Shown: positions 1 to 7,125, counted from the first letter of the stretch. The stretch: DNA of 54,160 bases from Subdoligranulum sp. (GCA_004555405.1 SFIE01000010.1:1-54160), one strand, 5' to 3'. Numbers and translations are program-made. Notes: generated by a model from the sequence alone, not told the origin.

Positions 1-683
1 TGGAACGACTCTTGAAACAAGGTTTTACTTCCGAACATGAAAGCCCAATCATCCTCTCAACAATCCATTCAAGCAAAGGCTTAGAATATGATACTGTCTA
101 TATGGTCGATGTTTATGAAGGTCGATTCCCGTCATCAAGACCTAATATTTTTTGTCGTTCTAAGGATAGTGCTGATGGTGAACAAGAAGAACGGCGATTG
201 TTCTATGTGGGTATTACACGAGCCAAAAATAAACTGCACTTGTTCGAAATTAACGAAAGAGAGAGTTCATATATTGATGAACTCTTTCCCAAAGCAAGAA
301 TGCTTCGACTTCAAAAGCAAGAAGAAAAACGAAAGAAGTTTGTGGAAGAACGGGAGCGAATGCGTGCTGAGCAAGTGCGTATACAACGAGAAAGCTATCT
401 GCAACAACAAGAAACTCTAAAAAAGGAACGAGAAGAAGCTGCAAAAAAAGCTCGTGAATATCAAAAGCAACTTGCTGAGATGGATCATATGAAGCGCTAC
501 AATGAAGTCAAAGGAAAATTTGTTCAACAGGAAACGCCAATTAGAGACTCCTCTGGGCGACGCTGGGTACAATGTGAGATTTGTCATGAAATAAAAGAAG
601 ATAGTGAATTTAGTTCTTATGGCGGAATGAATCATGTTAATCTCGGAAAATGTTCCAAGTGTTCACGAAACTCATCTTTATAA
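1..683 (+). CDS. UvrD/PcrA-type DNA helicase, C-terminal part (5' truncated by window edge)
   Basis: The frame is open from base 3, so the start lies upstream. The visible 226 residues hold the superfamily 1 helicase end: TIHSSKGLEYD (motif V region) and RRLFYVGITRAK (motif VI, arginine finger). Then comes a highly charged, Glu/Lys/Gln-rich segment that should form a coiled coil of about 70 residues, and a C-terminal four-cysteine knuckle (CEIC ... CSKC) that probably binds zinc. Coiled coil plus zinc knuckle is not part of housekeeping PcrA/UvrD. Such helicases are common as accessory or defence genes on mobile elements. Partner genes, if any, are upstream and cannot be seen. The helicase call is firm; the biological role is unknown. 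Confidence 0.85.
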   Translation, partial: ERLLKQGFTSEHESPIILSTIHSSKGLEYDTVYMVDVYEGRFPSSRPNIFCRSKDSADGEQEERRLFYVGITRAKNKLHLFEINERESSYIDELFPKARMLRLQKQEEKRKKFVEERERMRAEQVRIQRESYLQQQETLKKEREEAAKKAREYQKQLAEMDHMKRYNEVKGKFVQQETPIRDSSGRRWVQCEICHEIKEDSEFSSYGGMNHVNLGKCSKCSRNSSL

Positions 684-725
684 ATCAAGAACTGATTTGT
701 CCCAATCAAAAAATCAGCACCAACG

Positions 726-787
726 GTGCGTAGCCAATTTCTCAGAAATTGTTAAAGGGTTTGGGATGTTTCCCAACAAGTACGCAC
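726..787. repeat. Three-way-junction-like inverted repeats after the helicase gene
   Basis: An outer 7-bp stem (GTGCGTA at 726-732 with TACGCAC at 781-787) encloses two perfect hairpins: CAATTTC-TCA-GAAATTG at 735-751 and TTGGGA-TGTT-TCCCAA at 761-776. It starts 42 bp after the helicase stop. It could be a structured RNA, a processing or termination signal, or a recombinase/relaxase site. No T-run follows, so a simple terminator is unlikely. Confidence 0.5.
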
Positions 788-808
788 AAGTGGGTACCGT
801 CGTGCCCT

Positions 809-839
809 GCTTGCTACAGATGATTGCATCTTAGCAAGC
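809..839. repeat. Long near-perfect hairpin in element end
   Basis: GCTTGCTA (809-816) pairs with TAGCAAGC (832-839), and AGATG (818-822) pairs with CATCT (827-831). Together they give a 13-bp stem with one bulged base and a 4-nt loop. The core CTTGCTA/TAGCAAG words recur in the hairpin at 921-952. Confidence 0.55.
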
Positions 840-920
840 AAATCGAAGATTTCAAATTTTTCGCAAAATCTGCAAAGCTGATTTTTGCAAAAATTGCAGA
901 GTGTACATACACCTGCTGTG

Positions 921-952
921 CTTGCTATTCTCCGTTTTCTCATAATAGCAAG
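921..952. repeat. Inverted repeat sharing the CTTGCTA word
   Basis: CTTGCTATT at 921-929 is the exact reverse complement of AATAGCAAG at 944-952. Two shorter hairpins follow directly: ATTTCC/GGAAAT (957-973) and CGGCGG/CCGCCG (974-988). Confidence 0.5.
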
Positions 953-1017
953 TGCCATTTCCTAAATGGAAATCGGCGGCAACCGCCGCCTTGTCTGCCC
1001 AAAAGCGAAACGGACGG

Positions 1018-1064
1018 ACGCTGTCAATGGCGGCGAAGCCGTTCATCTTGACCGTTGACAGCGT
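1018..1064. repeat. 13-bp inverted repeat close to the element/bioB junction
   Basis: Arms 1018-1030 and 1052-1064 match at 12 of 13 positions, including a perfect ACGCTGTCAA/TTGACAGCGT core. The outer edge lies only about 20 bp from the point where bioB sequence starts. It may be a recombinase-binding site or a terminator-like end structure. It has no T-run on either strand. Confidence 0.5.
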
Positions 1065-1082
1065 TTGCCCGTTTTGCTATCT

Positions 1083-1418
1083 CTACGAGATTCGATGCAC
1101 GCCCTCCTGCTCGTTCAGCTTGCAGGCGCGCAGGATCTCTTCTTCGGGCAGAAAATCGTAGATCTCGCAGCTGGTGTGGTGGTGGGCCGACTGGGCGCAG
1201 TACTTGCAGTCCTCGGGGCAGCGGCCGCTGCGGGCGTTGATGATAGAGCAAAGGTTTACCTTGCTGCCCACGCAGGCGGCGCGAATTTTATCGGCGCCGC
1301 GGCACAGCTCGTTCAGATCGCAGCGGATCAGAAAATCCAGATCGTCGGTGCGCTGCAACCGGCGGCCTGCAATGATCTGCTCGGCCAGCTCCAGGGGGGA
1401 TACGGTAATGTTTTCCAT
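1083..1418 (-). pseudogene. bioB: Biotin synthase BioB, N-terminal third only (cut by the mobile element)
   Basis: The 111 residues match the start of biotin synthase, the radical-SAM enzyme that inserts sulfur into dethiobiotin. The [4Fe-4S] cluster motif CPEDCKYC is present (Cys67, Cys71, Cys74). BioB is normally about 320 residues with a full TIM barrel. Here the frame runs into TAG right after the conserved ...GVHRIS stretch, where the family continues with a VTAGR-like strand, and foreign DNA follows. The start is backed by AAAGGAG upstream. It sits 19 bp after bioY in one operon. A product of this size could bind a cluster but cannot form the active site, so it is presumably non-functional. 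The missing two thirds may lie beyond the left end of the element. Confidence 0.85.
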
Positions 1419-1437
1419 GCTGTAAACTCCTTTTTAT

Positions 1438-1998
1438 TTAAACGGCACTGGCCGGGGCAAAGGCGCGCACACGCTGTGCCACAATGGCACCCAGCACGCT
1501 CAGGGCAATATCGCCGGGCACAGCCAGCAAAAAGCAGTAAAGGATCAGCGGCCAGATGCCAATGGGCGTGCCGATCACATAATTGCAGATCAGATAGTAA
1601 TACACCATGCCGAAGGCGTACACCACTGCCAGCCCGGCCAGGTTGGCGGCCAGATATTTGCCAAAGGTGGGGTGCTGCATACGCTCGGCCAGATAGCCCG
1701 TCAGATAAGCGCCCACGCAAAAGCCCGCCAGATAGCCGAAGCTGGGCTTAAAAATGTAGCCAAGGCCGCCGCCCTCGGTGAAAATGGGCAGGCCGGCAAG
1801 GCCCAAAAGCACATACACAGCCACCGAAACAGCACCGCGCTTGGAACCCAGCAAAAGCCCGGCCAGCATGGTGAACAGATATTGCAGCGTAAAGGGAACC
1901 ACGGGCACGGGAACGCGAATGAAAGCGCCCACGGCAATCAGTGCGGTGAACAGTGCGCAGTAAACCATGCTGCGCGTGCGGGTGGCAGTGTGTTTCAT
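1438..1998 (-). CDS. bioY: Biotin transporter BioY (ECF S-component)
   Basis: A 186-residue integral membrane protein with about six hydrophobic segments and the BioY-typical features: VPVVPFTLQ near the N-terminus, LLGLAGLPIF and a GG-x-GYIFKPSFGYLAGF stretch. BioY is the biotin-binding S-component that works alone or with the shared EcfA/A'/T energizing module, which is not in this window. The ATG at 1998 is preferred over the one at 2013 because GGAGG lies 8 bp before it. It is the first gene of a bioY-bioB operon with an operator-like palindrome over its promoter. With bioB broken, this uptake route should be the cell's main biotin source. Confidence 0.92.
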   Translation of the reverse strand: MKHTATRTRSMVYCALFTALIAVGAFIRVPVPVVPFTLQYLFTMLAGLLLGSKRGAVSVAVYVLLGLAGLPIFTEGGGLGYIFKPSFGYLAGFCVGAYLTGYLAERMQHPTFGKYLAANLAGLAVVYAFGMVYYYLICNYVIGTPIGIWPLILYCFLLAVPGDIALSVLGAIVAQRVRAFAPASAV

Positions 1999-2043
1999 AT
2001 ATTCATCCTCCATAAAAACAAATGCGGTCTGCGTTTACAAGCA

Positions 2044-2092
2044 TACTCGGATCTGCATGCAAGTCAACCCGAAAAAAATTAGGGGTTTACAA
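2044..2092 (-). promoter_or_regulatory. bioY promoter with BirA-type operator
   Basis: Read on the minus strand, TTGACT (2066-2061) and TATGCT, 16 bp further on, form a promoter. A palindrome AAGTCAAC-N16-GTTTACAA (2061-2092) overlaps the -35. Its half sites and spacing resemble Firmicute BirA operators (TTGTTAAC/GTTAACAA type with a spacer of about 14-16). A further GTTTACAA copy is at 2033-2040. Operator identity is inference from pattern and position. Confidence 0.5.
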
Positions 2093-2112
2093 CTTGCAAA
2101 AGCAGGCACCAC

Positions 2113-2160
2113 CAATGCAAAACCGGCGCGCCATGCCCGGGGGCGGGCGGTTTTGCATTG
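2113..2160. repeat. 13-bp perfect hairpin between bioY and chrA
   Basis: CAATGCAAAACCG (2113-2125) pairs perfectly with CGGTTTTGCATTG (2148-2160), with a G/C-rich loop. There is no T-run, and the right arm overlaps the -35 box of the chromate-transporter promoter, so it is more likely regulatory than a terminator. Confidence 0.4.
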
Positions 2161-2186
2161 ACCCATCGGCGGAATAGCGGTATAAT
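2158..2186 (+). promoter_or_regulatory. Promoter of the chromate transporter operon
   Basis: TTGACC (2158-2163), 17-bp spacer, perfect TATAAT (2181-2186), ending 51 bp before the chosen start codon. Confidence 0.75.
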
Positions 2187-2237
2187 TCGCTTATATACCT
2201 TATAATATAAATGCAACGATCAAAGAGGGGTCAAGTT

Positions 2238-2837
2238 ATGGAACAACCAAAAAGCAAACCGGCGCAGTGCGCCGAGCTGTTTGCCGCATTTGCCCGCATC
2301 GGCGCGTTCACCTTTGGCGGCGGCTATGCCATGCTGCCCATGCTCAAGCGCGAATGTGTGGAAAGCAAGCACTGGATCGATGAGAATGAGCTGTTGGATG
2401 TGTTTGCCATCGGCCAGTGTACGCCGGGCGTGATCGCCGTAAACACCGCCACCTTTGTGGGCTATCGCGTGGGCGGCACCCTTGGCGCTGTGGCCGCCAC
2501 GCTGGGCGTGGTGTTTCCCAGCCTGGTGATCATCATGCTGCTGGCCGCCGCCCTTAGCTTTGTGATGGGCTATGCCGCCGTGCAGCACGCGCTTAACGGT
2601 GTGCGCGTGTGCGTGTGTGTGCTGGTGGCCAACGCCGTGCTGGGGCTGGCCAAAAAATCGCTGGTGGATAAATTTGCCATTGCCCTGTATGTGGTGGTGC
2701 TGGTGCTGGCGCTGTTTACCGGCATTTCCTCGGCGGTGTTGGTGGTGGCTGCGGGGGCCGTGGGTGTGCTCACCTTGTTTATTCCGGCGCTGAATCAGGC
2801 CAAGGGCAATGAACAGGATCCGAAGGAGGGCAAATAA
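2238..2837 (+). CDS. Chromate transporter-like protein, first half (CHR family)
   Basis: 199 residues of the CHR family. The N-terminus has the family signature FTFGGGYAMLPML, then ECVESKHWIDENE and GQCTPGVIAVNTATFVGYRVGG (conserved Pro-Gly in the first loop), followed by four to five hydrophobic segments. Short CHR proteins come as adjacent pairs that together equal one full ChrA exporter; the second half starts 3 bp downstream. Members export chromate, but in anaerobic gut bacteria the real substrate is uncertain and may be another oxyanion. The start at 2238 has AGAGGGG 8 bp upstream, whereas the ATG at 2211 has no ribosome site. A strong promoter precedes it. Confidence 0.88.
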   Translation: MEQPKSKPAQCAELFAAFARIGAFTFGGGYAMLPMLKRECVESKHWIDENELLDVFAIGQCTPGVIAVNTATFVGYRVGGTLGAVAATLGVVFPSLVIIMLLAAALSFVMGYAAVQHALNGVRVCVCVLVANAVLGLAKKSLVDKFAIALYVVVLVLALFTGISSAVLVVAAGAVGVLTLFIPALNQAKGNEQDPKEGK

Positions 2838-2840
2838 GCT

Positions 2841-3416
2841 ATGATCTATCTCACTTTATTTGTCCGATTCTTTTTAACCGGCCTCATGGCCGTGGGCGGC
2901 GGCCTGGCCACCCTGCCCTTTTTGCAGGAGATCGGCCACGATACCGGCTGGTTCACCAGCATGGATCTGGCCAATATGATCGCGGTGTCCGAAAGCACCC
3001 CCGGCCCCATGGGCGTAAACATGGCCACCTATGTGGGCTATCATGTGGGCAGCGAGCACTACGGTGTGCTGGGGGGCATTCTGGGCGGCACGGTGGCCAC
3101 GCTGAGCCTTATTTTGCCCAGCCTGATCGTGATCCTCATCGTGGTGCGGGTGCTGGATGCATTTAAGGAAAGCCGGTTGGTCCAGGCCATCTTCCGCGGC
3201 CTGCGCCCCGCCAGCATGGCCATGATCACCGCAGCGGGCCTGAGCGTGGCCAAGGTCACGCTGGTGAACCCCTCGGCTGCGGGCATCGGCGAATTTTTCT
3301 GTGTTCCGCAGATCCTTTGCTTTGCCGTTTTGTTTTTCGCCATGAAAAAATGGAAGCTGCACCCCATTGCCTATATCTGCATTGCCGCTGTGGTGGGGGT
3401 GGTGCTGGCACTGTAA
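2841..3416 (+). CDS. Chromate transporter-like protein, second half (CHR family)
   Basis: 191 residues, the partner of the preceding CHR gene and translationally coupled to it (3-bp gap). It shows the equivalent signature AVGGGLATLPFLQEIG and the loop SESTPGPMGVNMATYVGYHVG, then hydrophobic helices. The two half-proteins probably insert in opposite orientation and form a heterodimer, as known for split ChrA pairs. The downstream region has no clear terminator. Confidence 0.88.
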   Translation: MIYLTLFVRFFLTGLMAVGGGLATLPFLQEIGHDTGWFTSMDLANMIAVSESTPGPMGVNMATYVGYHVGSEHYGVLGGILGGTVATLSLILPSLIVILIVVRVLDAFKESRLVQAIFRGLRPASMAMITAAGLSVAKVTLVNPSAAGIGEFFCVPQILCFAVLFFAMKKWKLHPIAYICIAAVVGVVLAL

Positions 3417-3617
3417 CGCGCGGCGGCAGCATCTATATTTAGCGCCTGCAAAAGGCATCGGCACAACATATGCGCGGCAAAAAAAGGCCCGCAAACGGTA
3501 TACACCCGGCTGGTATAACGGAATCAAAAATCCATGATCTTCTTGCCGAAACAGCAAAAATGGTTTTACGATTCCGGAAAGTTTTACCTTTTGTATAGTG
3601 GAAAGCGGGGCGGCCAA

Positions 3618-3732
3618 TGTTGAAAACCCTGTTGAAAAGGTTGAAAACTATGGGAAAACCCCCACCGGCAATGTTGAAAAAGTGGAAAAGTCTGTTGAAA
3701 TCTACTGCTTGTTGAACCGAAACTGTGGAAAA
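3618..3732 (+). repeat. Phased array of DnaA-box-like nonamers
   Basis: Nine degenerate copies of TGTTGAAAA/TGTGGAAAA on the same strand start at 3618, 3630, 3639, 3651, 3672, 3681, 3693, 3710 and 3724. The steps are 12, 9, 12, 21, 9, 12, 17 and 14 bp. The last copy, TGTGGAAAA, differs from the DnaA box TGTGGATAA at one base; the others differ at two or more. The rest of the 3417-3814 gap holds no gene that can be supported. Such words are typical of Firmicute origin regions, but dnaA/dnaN are not adjacent. Confidence 0.5.
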
Positions 3733-3814
3733 TTCATCACGAAGGCCCACGAAAGCCCCAAACCGCAGCAGAATGCGACAGACAACAATAAAACAAATTC
3801 TGAGAGGAGAAACT

Positions 3815-4465
3815 ATGACTTGGTACGACAAGCTGGAGCGCCGCTTCGGCAATCTGTATATTCCCAATCTGATGATCGGCGTGGTGCTGGTGCAGGGGGC
3901 CGTGTGGCTGCTGCAAAGGCTGATGCACGCGGTGTGGATCACACAGTTTTTCAGCCTGCAAAGCGCCGCCGTGCTGCACGGGCAGGTGTGGCGTTTGTTC
4001 ACCTTTATTTTTCTGCCCGGCAGCTACTCCAACCCCATTTTTCTGTTTTTGAGCCTGTATTTTTACTATGTGATCGGCCAAACGCTGGAAAACCAGTGGG
4101 GCGGCTTCCGGTTTAACCTGTATTATCTCATTGGCATGGTGGGCGCTTGGGCCTGCAGCCTTCTGGTGGGGGCCTGGGGCAACGGCGGCCTGCTGCTGAG
4201 CCTGTTTCTGGCCTTTGCATGGCTGTATCCCAATATGCAGGTGCTGCTGTTTTATATCATTCCCATCAAGGTGAAATGGCTGGGCATTGCCGCAGGCGTT
4301 ATGTGGGCATGGGATGTGCTCACCTACCCCGGCATTTACCGCCTGTGCCCGATTTTTGAGCTGGCCGGTTTTCTTTTGTTCTTCGGCCCCGATGTGTGGC
4401 GTGCTATCTGCAGCTGGTTCAACAACCGCGGCCGCCGCAACAACTGGAACAACCAGTGGCGATAA
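3815..4465 (+). CDS. Rhomboid-like integral membrane protein
   Basis: 216 residues with about six hydrophobic helices, arranged like the rhomboid superfamily: an amphipathic start (MTWYDKLERRFG), long first helix, a loop with WRLFTFIFLPG, and further helices. The GxSG serine and the helix-6 histidine of active rhomboid proteases are not visible, so it is probably an inactive, derlin/pseudo-rhomboid type member. The start at 3815 has GAGAGGAGA just upstream, whereas an in-frame upstream ATG (3725) lies inside the repeat array and is not favoured. It precedes darA by 33 bp and may head the darA-holB-ricT operon. Function is unknown. Confidence 0.7.
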   Translation: MTWYDKLERRFGNLYIPNLMIGVVLVQGAVWLLQRLMHAVWITQFFSLQSAAVLHGQVWRLFTFIFLPGSYSNPIFLFLSLYFYYVIGQTLENQWGGFRFNLYYLIGMVGAWACSLLVGAWGNGGLLLSLFLAFAWLYPNMQVLLFYIIPIKVKWLGIAAGVMWAWDVLTYPGIYRLCPIFELAGFLLFFGPDVWRAICSWFNNRGRRNNWNNQWR

Positions 4466-4498
4466 CCTCTATTTTTGCAACAGCAAGGAGAATGCTCT

Positions 4499-4819
4499 AT
4501 GAAAATGATCACAGCCGTGGTGAACCACGAAGATGCCCGCGCAGTCAGTCAGGCGCTGGTAAAGCAAAAATTTTATGTAACGCGCATGGCCTCCAGCGGC
4601 GGCTTTTTGATGTCCGGCAACGATACGCTGATGATCGTTACCAAGGATGAACGCGTGGATGACTGCATCCATGTGATCGCCGAGCGCTGCCGCCAGCGCA
4701 CCGAAGTGGTGCCCAACACCGCCGGTTACGGCGAGGGCAGCATTGCCATGCCCATGGAGGTTACCGTGGGCGGCGCCACCATTTTTGTGACCAATGTAGA
4801 ACGGATGGAAAAACTGTGA
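4499..4819 (+). CDS. darA: Cyclic di-AMP receptor DarA (PstA/YaaQ family, PII-like)
   Basis: 106 residues, close to the usual 109. It starts KMITAVVNHEDARAVSQAL and has the conserved ASSGGFLMSGNDTLMI segment that in DarA/PstA forms part of the c-di-AMP pocket, then the C-terminal GGATIFV strand typical of the trimer. The ATG at 4499 has AAGGAG 8 bp before it. Placement directly before holB and ricT matches the Bacillus darA-yaaR-holB-ricT order (yaaR missing here). The last bases overlap the GTG start of holB. Confidence 0.93.
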   Translation: MKMITAVVNHEDARAVSQALVKQKFYVTRMASSGGFLMSGNDTLMIVTKDERVDDCIHVIAERCRQRTEVVPNTAGYGEGSIAMPMEVTVGGATIFVTNVERMEKL

Positions 4820-5793
4820 AGCCCGCAGAGCCCATGCTGAATGCTGTGCGCGGCAACGAGCGCCTGCGCGCGGAGCTGCTGGCCGCCCTTTCGGAGGATC
4901 GTCTGCCCCACAGCCTGCTGCTGGCGGGGGAAGCGGGCTGCGGCGCGGGCTTTGCGGCCCGGTGCTTAGCGGCGGATTATCTGTTTCCGCAGGGCGGGCC
5001 GCCTGCGCAGAACACCGCGCAGGGCCGCGTGACCCAGATCGATGAAAAAGGCGAGCTGGTAACGGGCATCATCCGTGAGGTGCTGGCCCTGCGCCCGGTG
5101 GGCAAAATGAACCAGATCAACATTGCCCAGATCCGCACGGCGCGGCGCGAGTGCTTTCAGTCCTCGCTGTCGGCCGATGGCCGCGTGGTGCTGATCCAAG
5201 GGGCCGACCGCATGAACCAGTCGGCCGCCAATGCCCTGCTCAAGGTGCTGGAAGAGCCGCCCGAGGGCGTGCTGTTTTTGCTCACGGCGGGCAGTCAGGC
5301 CGCGGTGCTGCCCACCATTCGCAGCCGCTGCAGCGTGTATGCGGTGTCACCGGTATCGCCCGATGAATGCACGCAGGCGCTTTTGCAGCGGGAACACCAG
5401 CTGCCCCGCGCCGAGGCCGAGTATCTGGCCGAATTGTTTGCCGGGCAGATCGGCAGCTGCCTGCACGCCCGGGAGCCTGCGCGCCGGGCCGCACTGGAAA
5501 AAGCCGGTGCGCTGTACGGCTGCCTGGCCGCAGGCAAAGAATACGAGGCACTGGTGCTGCTGGCAACCTATGAAAAAGAAAAAAGCGCCGCCATCGCAGT
5601 GCTGAACGATGTTTCTGCGCTGTGTGCGGCCAGCCTTCGCAGCGAAGCCTTTCGTGTGCCCGGCCAGCCCGCCATGCCCCCTGCCCGTGCCGCCCGCGCC
5701 GTGCAGGAGATCGGCAGCGCCGTGCGCCGCCTTGGGGCCAATGCCTCTCCCAAGCTGGTGCTTACGCTGCTGGCGGCCGAGCTGTGCCAATAA
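4816..5793 (+). CDS. holB: DNA polymerase III delta' subunit (clamp loader)
   Basis: 325 residues with clamp-loader AAA+ features: LPHSLLLAGEAGCGAG (degenerate P-loop), RVVLIQGADRMNQSAANALLKVLEEPP (sensor/Walker B region) and the SRC motif (TIRSRC) that acts on neighbouring subunits. The zinc-binding cysteine cluster normal in delta' is absent. The GTG start at 4816 overlaps the darA stop codon, indicating translational coupling. It forms part of the clamp-loading complex that places the sliding clamp on DNA. Confidence 0.92.
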   Translation: MKPAEPMLNAVRGNERLRAELLAALSEDRLPHSLLLAGEAGCGAGFAARCLAADYLFPQGGPPAQNTAQGRVTQIDEKGELVTGIIREVLALRPVGKMNQINIAQIRTARRECFQSSLSADGRVVLIQGADRMNQSAANALLKVLEEPPEGVLFLLTAGSQAAVLPTIRSRCSVYAVSPVSPDECTQALLQREHQLPRAEAEYLAELFAGQIGSCLHAREPARRAALEKAGALYGCLAAGKEYEALVLLATYEKEKSAAIAVLNDVSALCAASLRSEAFRVPGQPAMPPARAARAVQEIGSAVRRLGANASPKLVLTLLAAELCQ

Positions 5794-5883
5794 CTTCCCT
5801 TTTAAACGCGCCCTCATATATGAGCCGGGGGGCGTATGTGAAACCCGCCGCCCACGGCAGCGGCCAAAAGAAAGAAAAATACT

Positions 5884-6729
5884 ATGACCAAAGTGATCTC
5901 TGTTCGATTTAAACCCAGCGGCAAGGCGTATTATTTCGCCCCCGGCTCGCTGGAGATCCGCAAGGGGGACTATGTGGTGGTGGAAACTGCCCGCGGCAGC
6001 GAATGCGGCGAGGTGGTGGAAGGCCCCCGGGATATCCCCGATTCCAGCGTGGTGGGCCAGCTGAAAAGCGTGCTGCGCATGGCCGACAGCATGGACCTGC
6101 GCCAGATGAAGCAAAACCGTGCCGACGAGGAAAAGGCGTTTCGCATTTGTGAAGACCGCATTGCCCGCCACGGCCTGGATATGAAGCTGGTGGAGGTGGA
6201 ATACAACCTTGACCGCAGCAAGATCCTGTTTTATTTCACCGCCGACGGCCGTGTGGATTTCCGCGAGCTGGTAAAGGATCTGGCGGGCGTGTTCCACACC
6301 CGCATCGAGCTGCGCCAGATCGGCGTGCGCGATGAAAGCAAAATGCTGGGCGGCATTGGCATTTGCGGCCAGCCGTTTTGCTGCAGCCGCTTTTTAAAGG
6401 ATTTTCAGCCGGTTTCCATTAAAATGGCCAAGGAGCAGGGCCTTTCGCTGAACCCTGCTAAGATCAGCGGCTGCTGCGGCCGCCTGATGTGCTGCCTGAG
6501 CTATGAACAAAAAGCCTATGAATATCTCAACTCCATCACGCCGCAGGTGGGCAGCGTGGTTTCCACGCCCGACGGCCTGGGCGTGGTGATGGAAGCAAAC
6601 CCCGTGGGCGGCACCTTAAAAGTGCGCAGCGAGGTGGAAAGCCTGCCCCCGCGCTATTATAAGCGCAGCGAATGCACCTATGTGCGCGGCGGCAAGCGCG
6701 CCCCCCGCACCCCCGACCCTGAGGACTGA
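5884..6729 (+). CDS. ricT: RicT/YaaT, PSP1-domain protein
   Basis: 281 residues. The PSP1 core contains the dense cysteine signature of the family: GGIGICGQPFCCSRF and SGCCGRLMCCLSYE, which bind [4Fe-4S] clusters in the B. subtilis RicAFT complex that stimulates RNase Y and other processing. The N-terminal VRFKPSGKAYYFAPG and GDYVVVETARG are also conserved. It lies 90 bp downstream of holB, as in Bacillus. RicA and RicF are not in the window, so the whole complex cannot be confirmed. Confidence 0.93.
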   Translation: MTKVISVRFKPSGKAYYFAPGSLEIRKGDYVVVETARGSECGEVVEGPRDIPDSSVVGQLKSVLRMADSMDLRQMKQNRADEEKAFRICEDRIARHGLDMKLVEVEYNLDRSKILFYFTADGRVDFRELVKDLAGVFHTRIELRQIGVRDESKMLGGIGICGQPFCCSRFLKDFQPVSIKMAKEQGLSLNPAKISGCCGRLMCCLSYEQKAYEYLNSITPQVGSVVSTPDGLGVVMEANPVGGTLKVRSEVESLPPRYYKRSECTYVRGGKRAPRTPDPED

Positions 6730-6825
6730 GCCGCTGAAAAGGCGCAGCGCAGCGCAAAAAGGCGTTTTTTCACAAAAATGTGATCCCGTTTCAAAATTCC
6801 TTCAGAATTAGCCATAACTAACACC

Positions 6826-6854
6826 TTGAAAAACAGGTTGCCAAGTGCTACAAT
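6826..6854 (+). promoter_or_regulatory. Strong promoter of the ferredoxin gene
   Basis: TTGAAA (6826-6831), 17-bp spacer, TACAAT (6849-6854). A small hairpin (GAGGGCCTGGGCCCTC) sits in the roughly 100-nt leader, and AAGGAG precedes the start. Confidence 0.7.
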
Positions 6855-6957
6855 AAAGGAATAGAGGGCCTGGGCCCTCGATGCGAGGATTTTGACCCGC
6901 CGTGCAAGTTGACCGAGCATTTAAAATTTACTAAGCACGGAGACAAGGAGTACGACT

Positions 6958-7125
6958 ATGGCTTACAAGATTACCGATGCTTGCGTTTCTTGCGGCACCT
7001 GTGTCGATGCTTGCCCCGCCGGTGCAATTTCTCAGGGCGATGCTCATTACGAGATCGACGAGAGCGTTTGCATGAGCTGCGGCGCTTGCGCTGGCGCTTG
7101 CCCCACTGGCGCTATCGAGGGCTAA
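6958..7125 (+). CDS. Small 2[4Fe-4S] ferredoxin
   Basis: A 55-residue protein with two perfect cluster motifs: CVSCGTCVDACPAGAI and CMSCGACAGACPTGAI. This is the size and layout of clostridial-type ferredoxins that carry electrons for pyruvate:ferredoxin oxidoreductase, hydrogenase and related enzymes. It has its own strong promoter and a terminator directly behind, so it is a single-gene, highly expressed unit. Codon use is more T-ending (GCT, TGC mix) than in neighbours, consistent with high expression. Confidence 0.96.
   Translation: MAYKITDACVSCGTCVDACPAGAISQGDAHYEIDESVCMSCGACAGACPTGAIEG

Larger units (their letters stand above)
1..1085. mobile_element. Right end of an integrated mobile element (left part outside window)
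   Basis: Base composition is clearly AT-richer here than in the rest of the window, and codon use in the helicase gene (many AAA, GAA, ATT) differs from the GC-rich neighbours. At about 1083-1092 the sequence changes abruptly into the interior of a bioB gene, whose reading frame is lost exactly at that point. The last 340 bp hold no convincing gene and many perfect inverted repeats. No integrase or terminal repeat pair can be checked because the left end lies outside the window, so the type of element (conjugative element, transposon, island) is not settled. Confidence 0.65.

Noticed and set aside
752..1161. Several frames of 60-75 codons in the mobile-element end
   Set aside because: They overlap on both strands, have no ribosome sites and lie across inverted repeats and the bioB junction; the region looks non-coding.
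2113..2160. Terminator between bioY and the chromate transporter genes
   Set aside because: The two genes are divergent, so no transcript should end here, and there is no T-run.
3618..3732. CRISPR-like array
   Set aside because: The repeated words are only nine bases long with 3-12 bp between them, far from a repeat/spacer structure.
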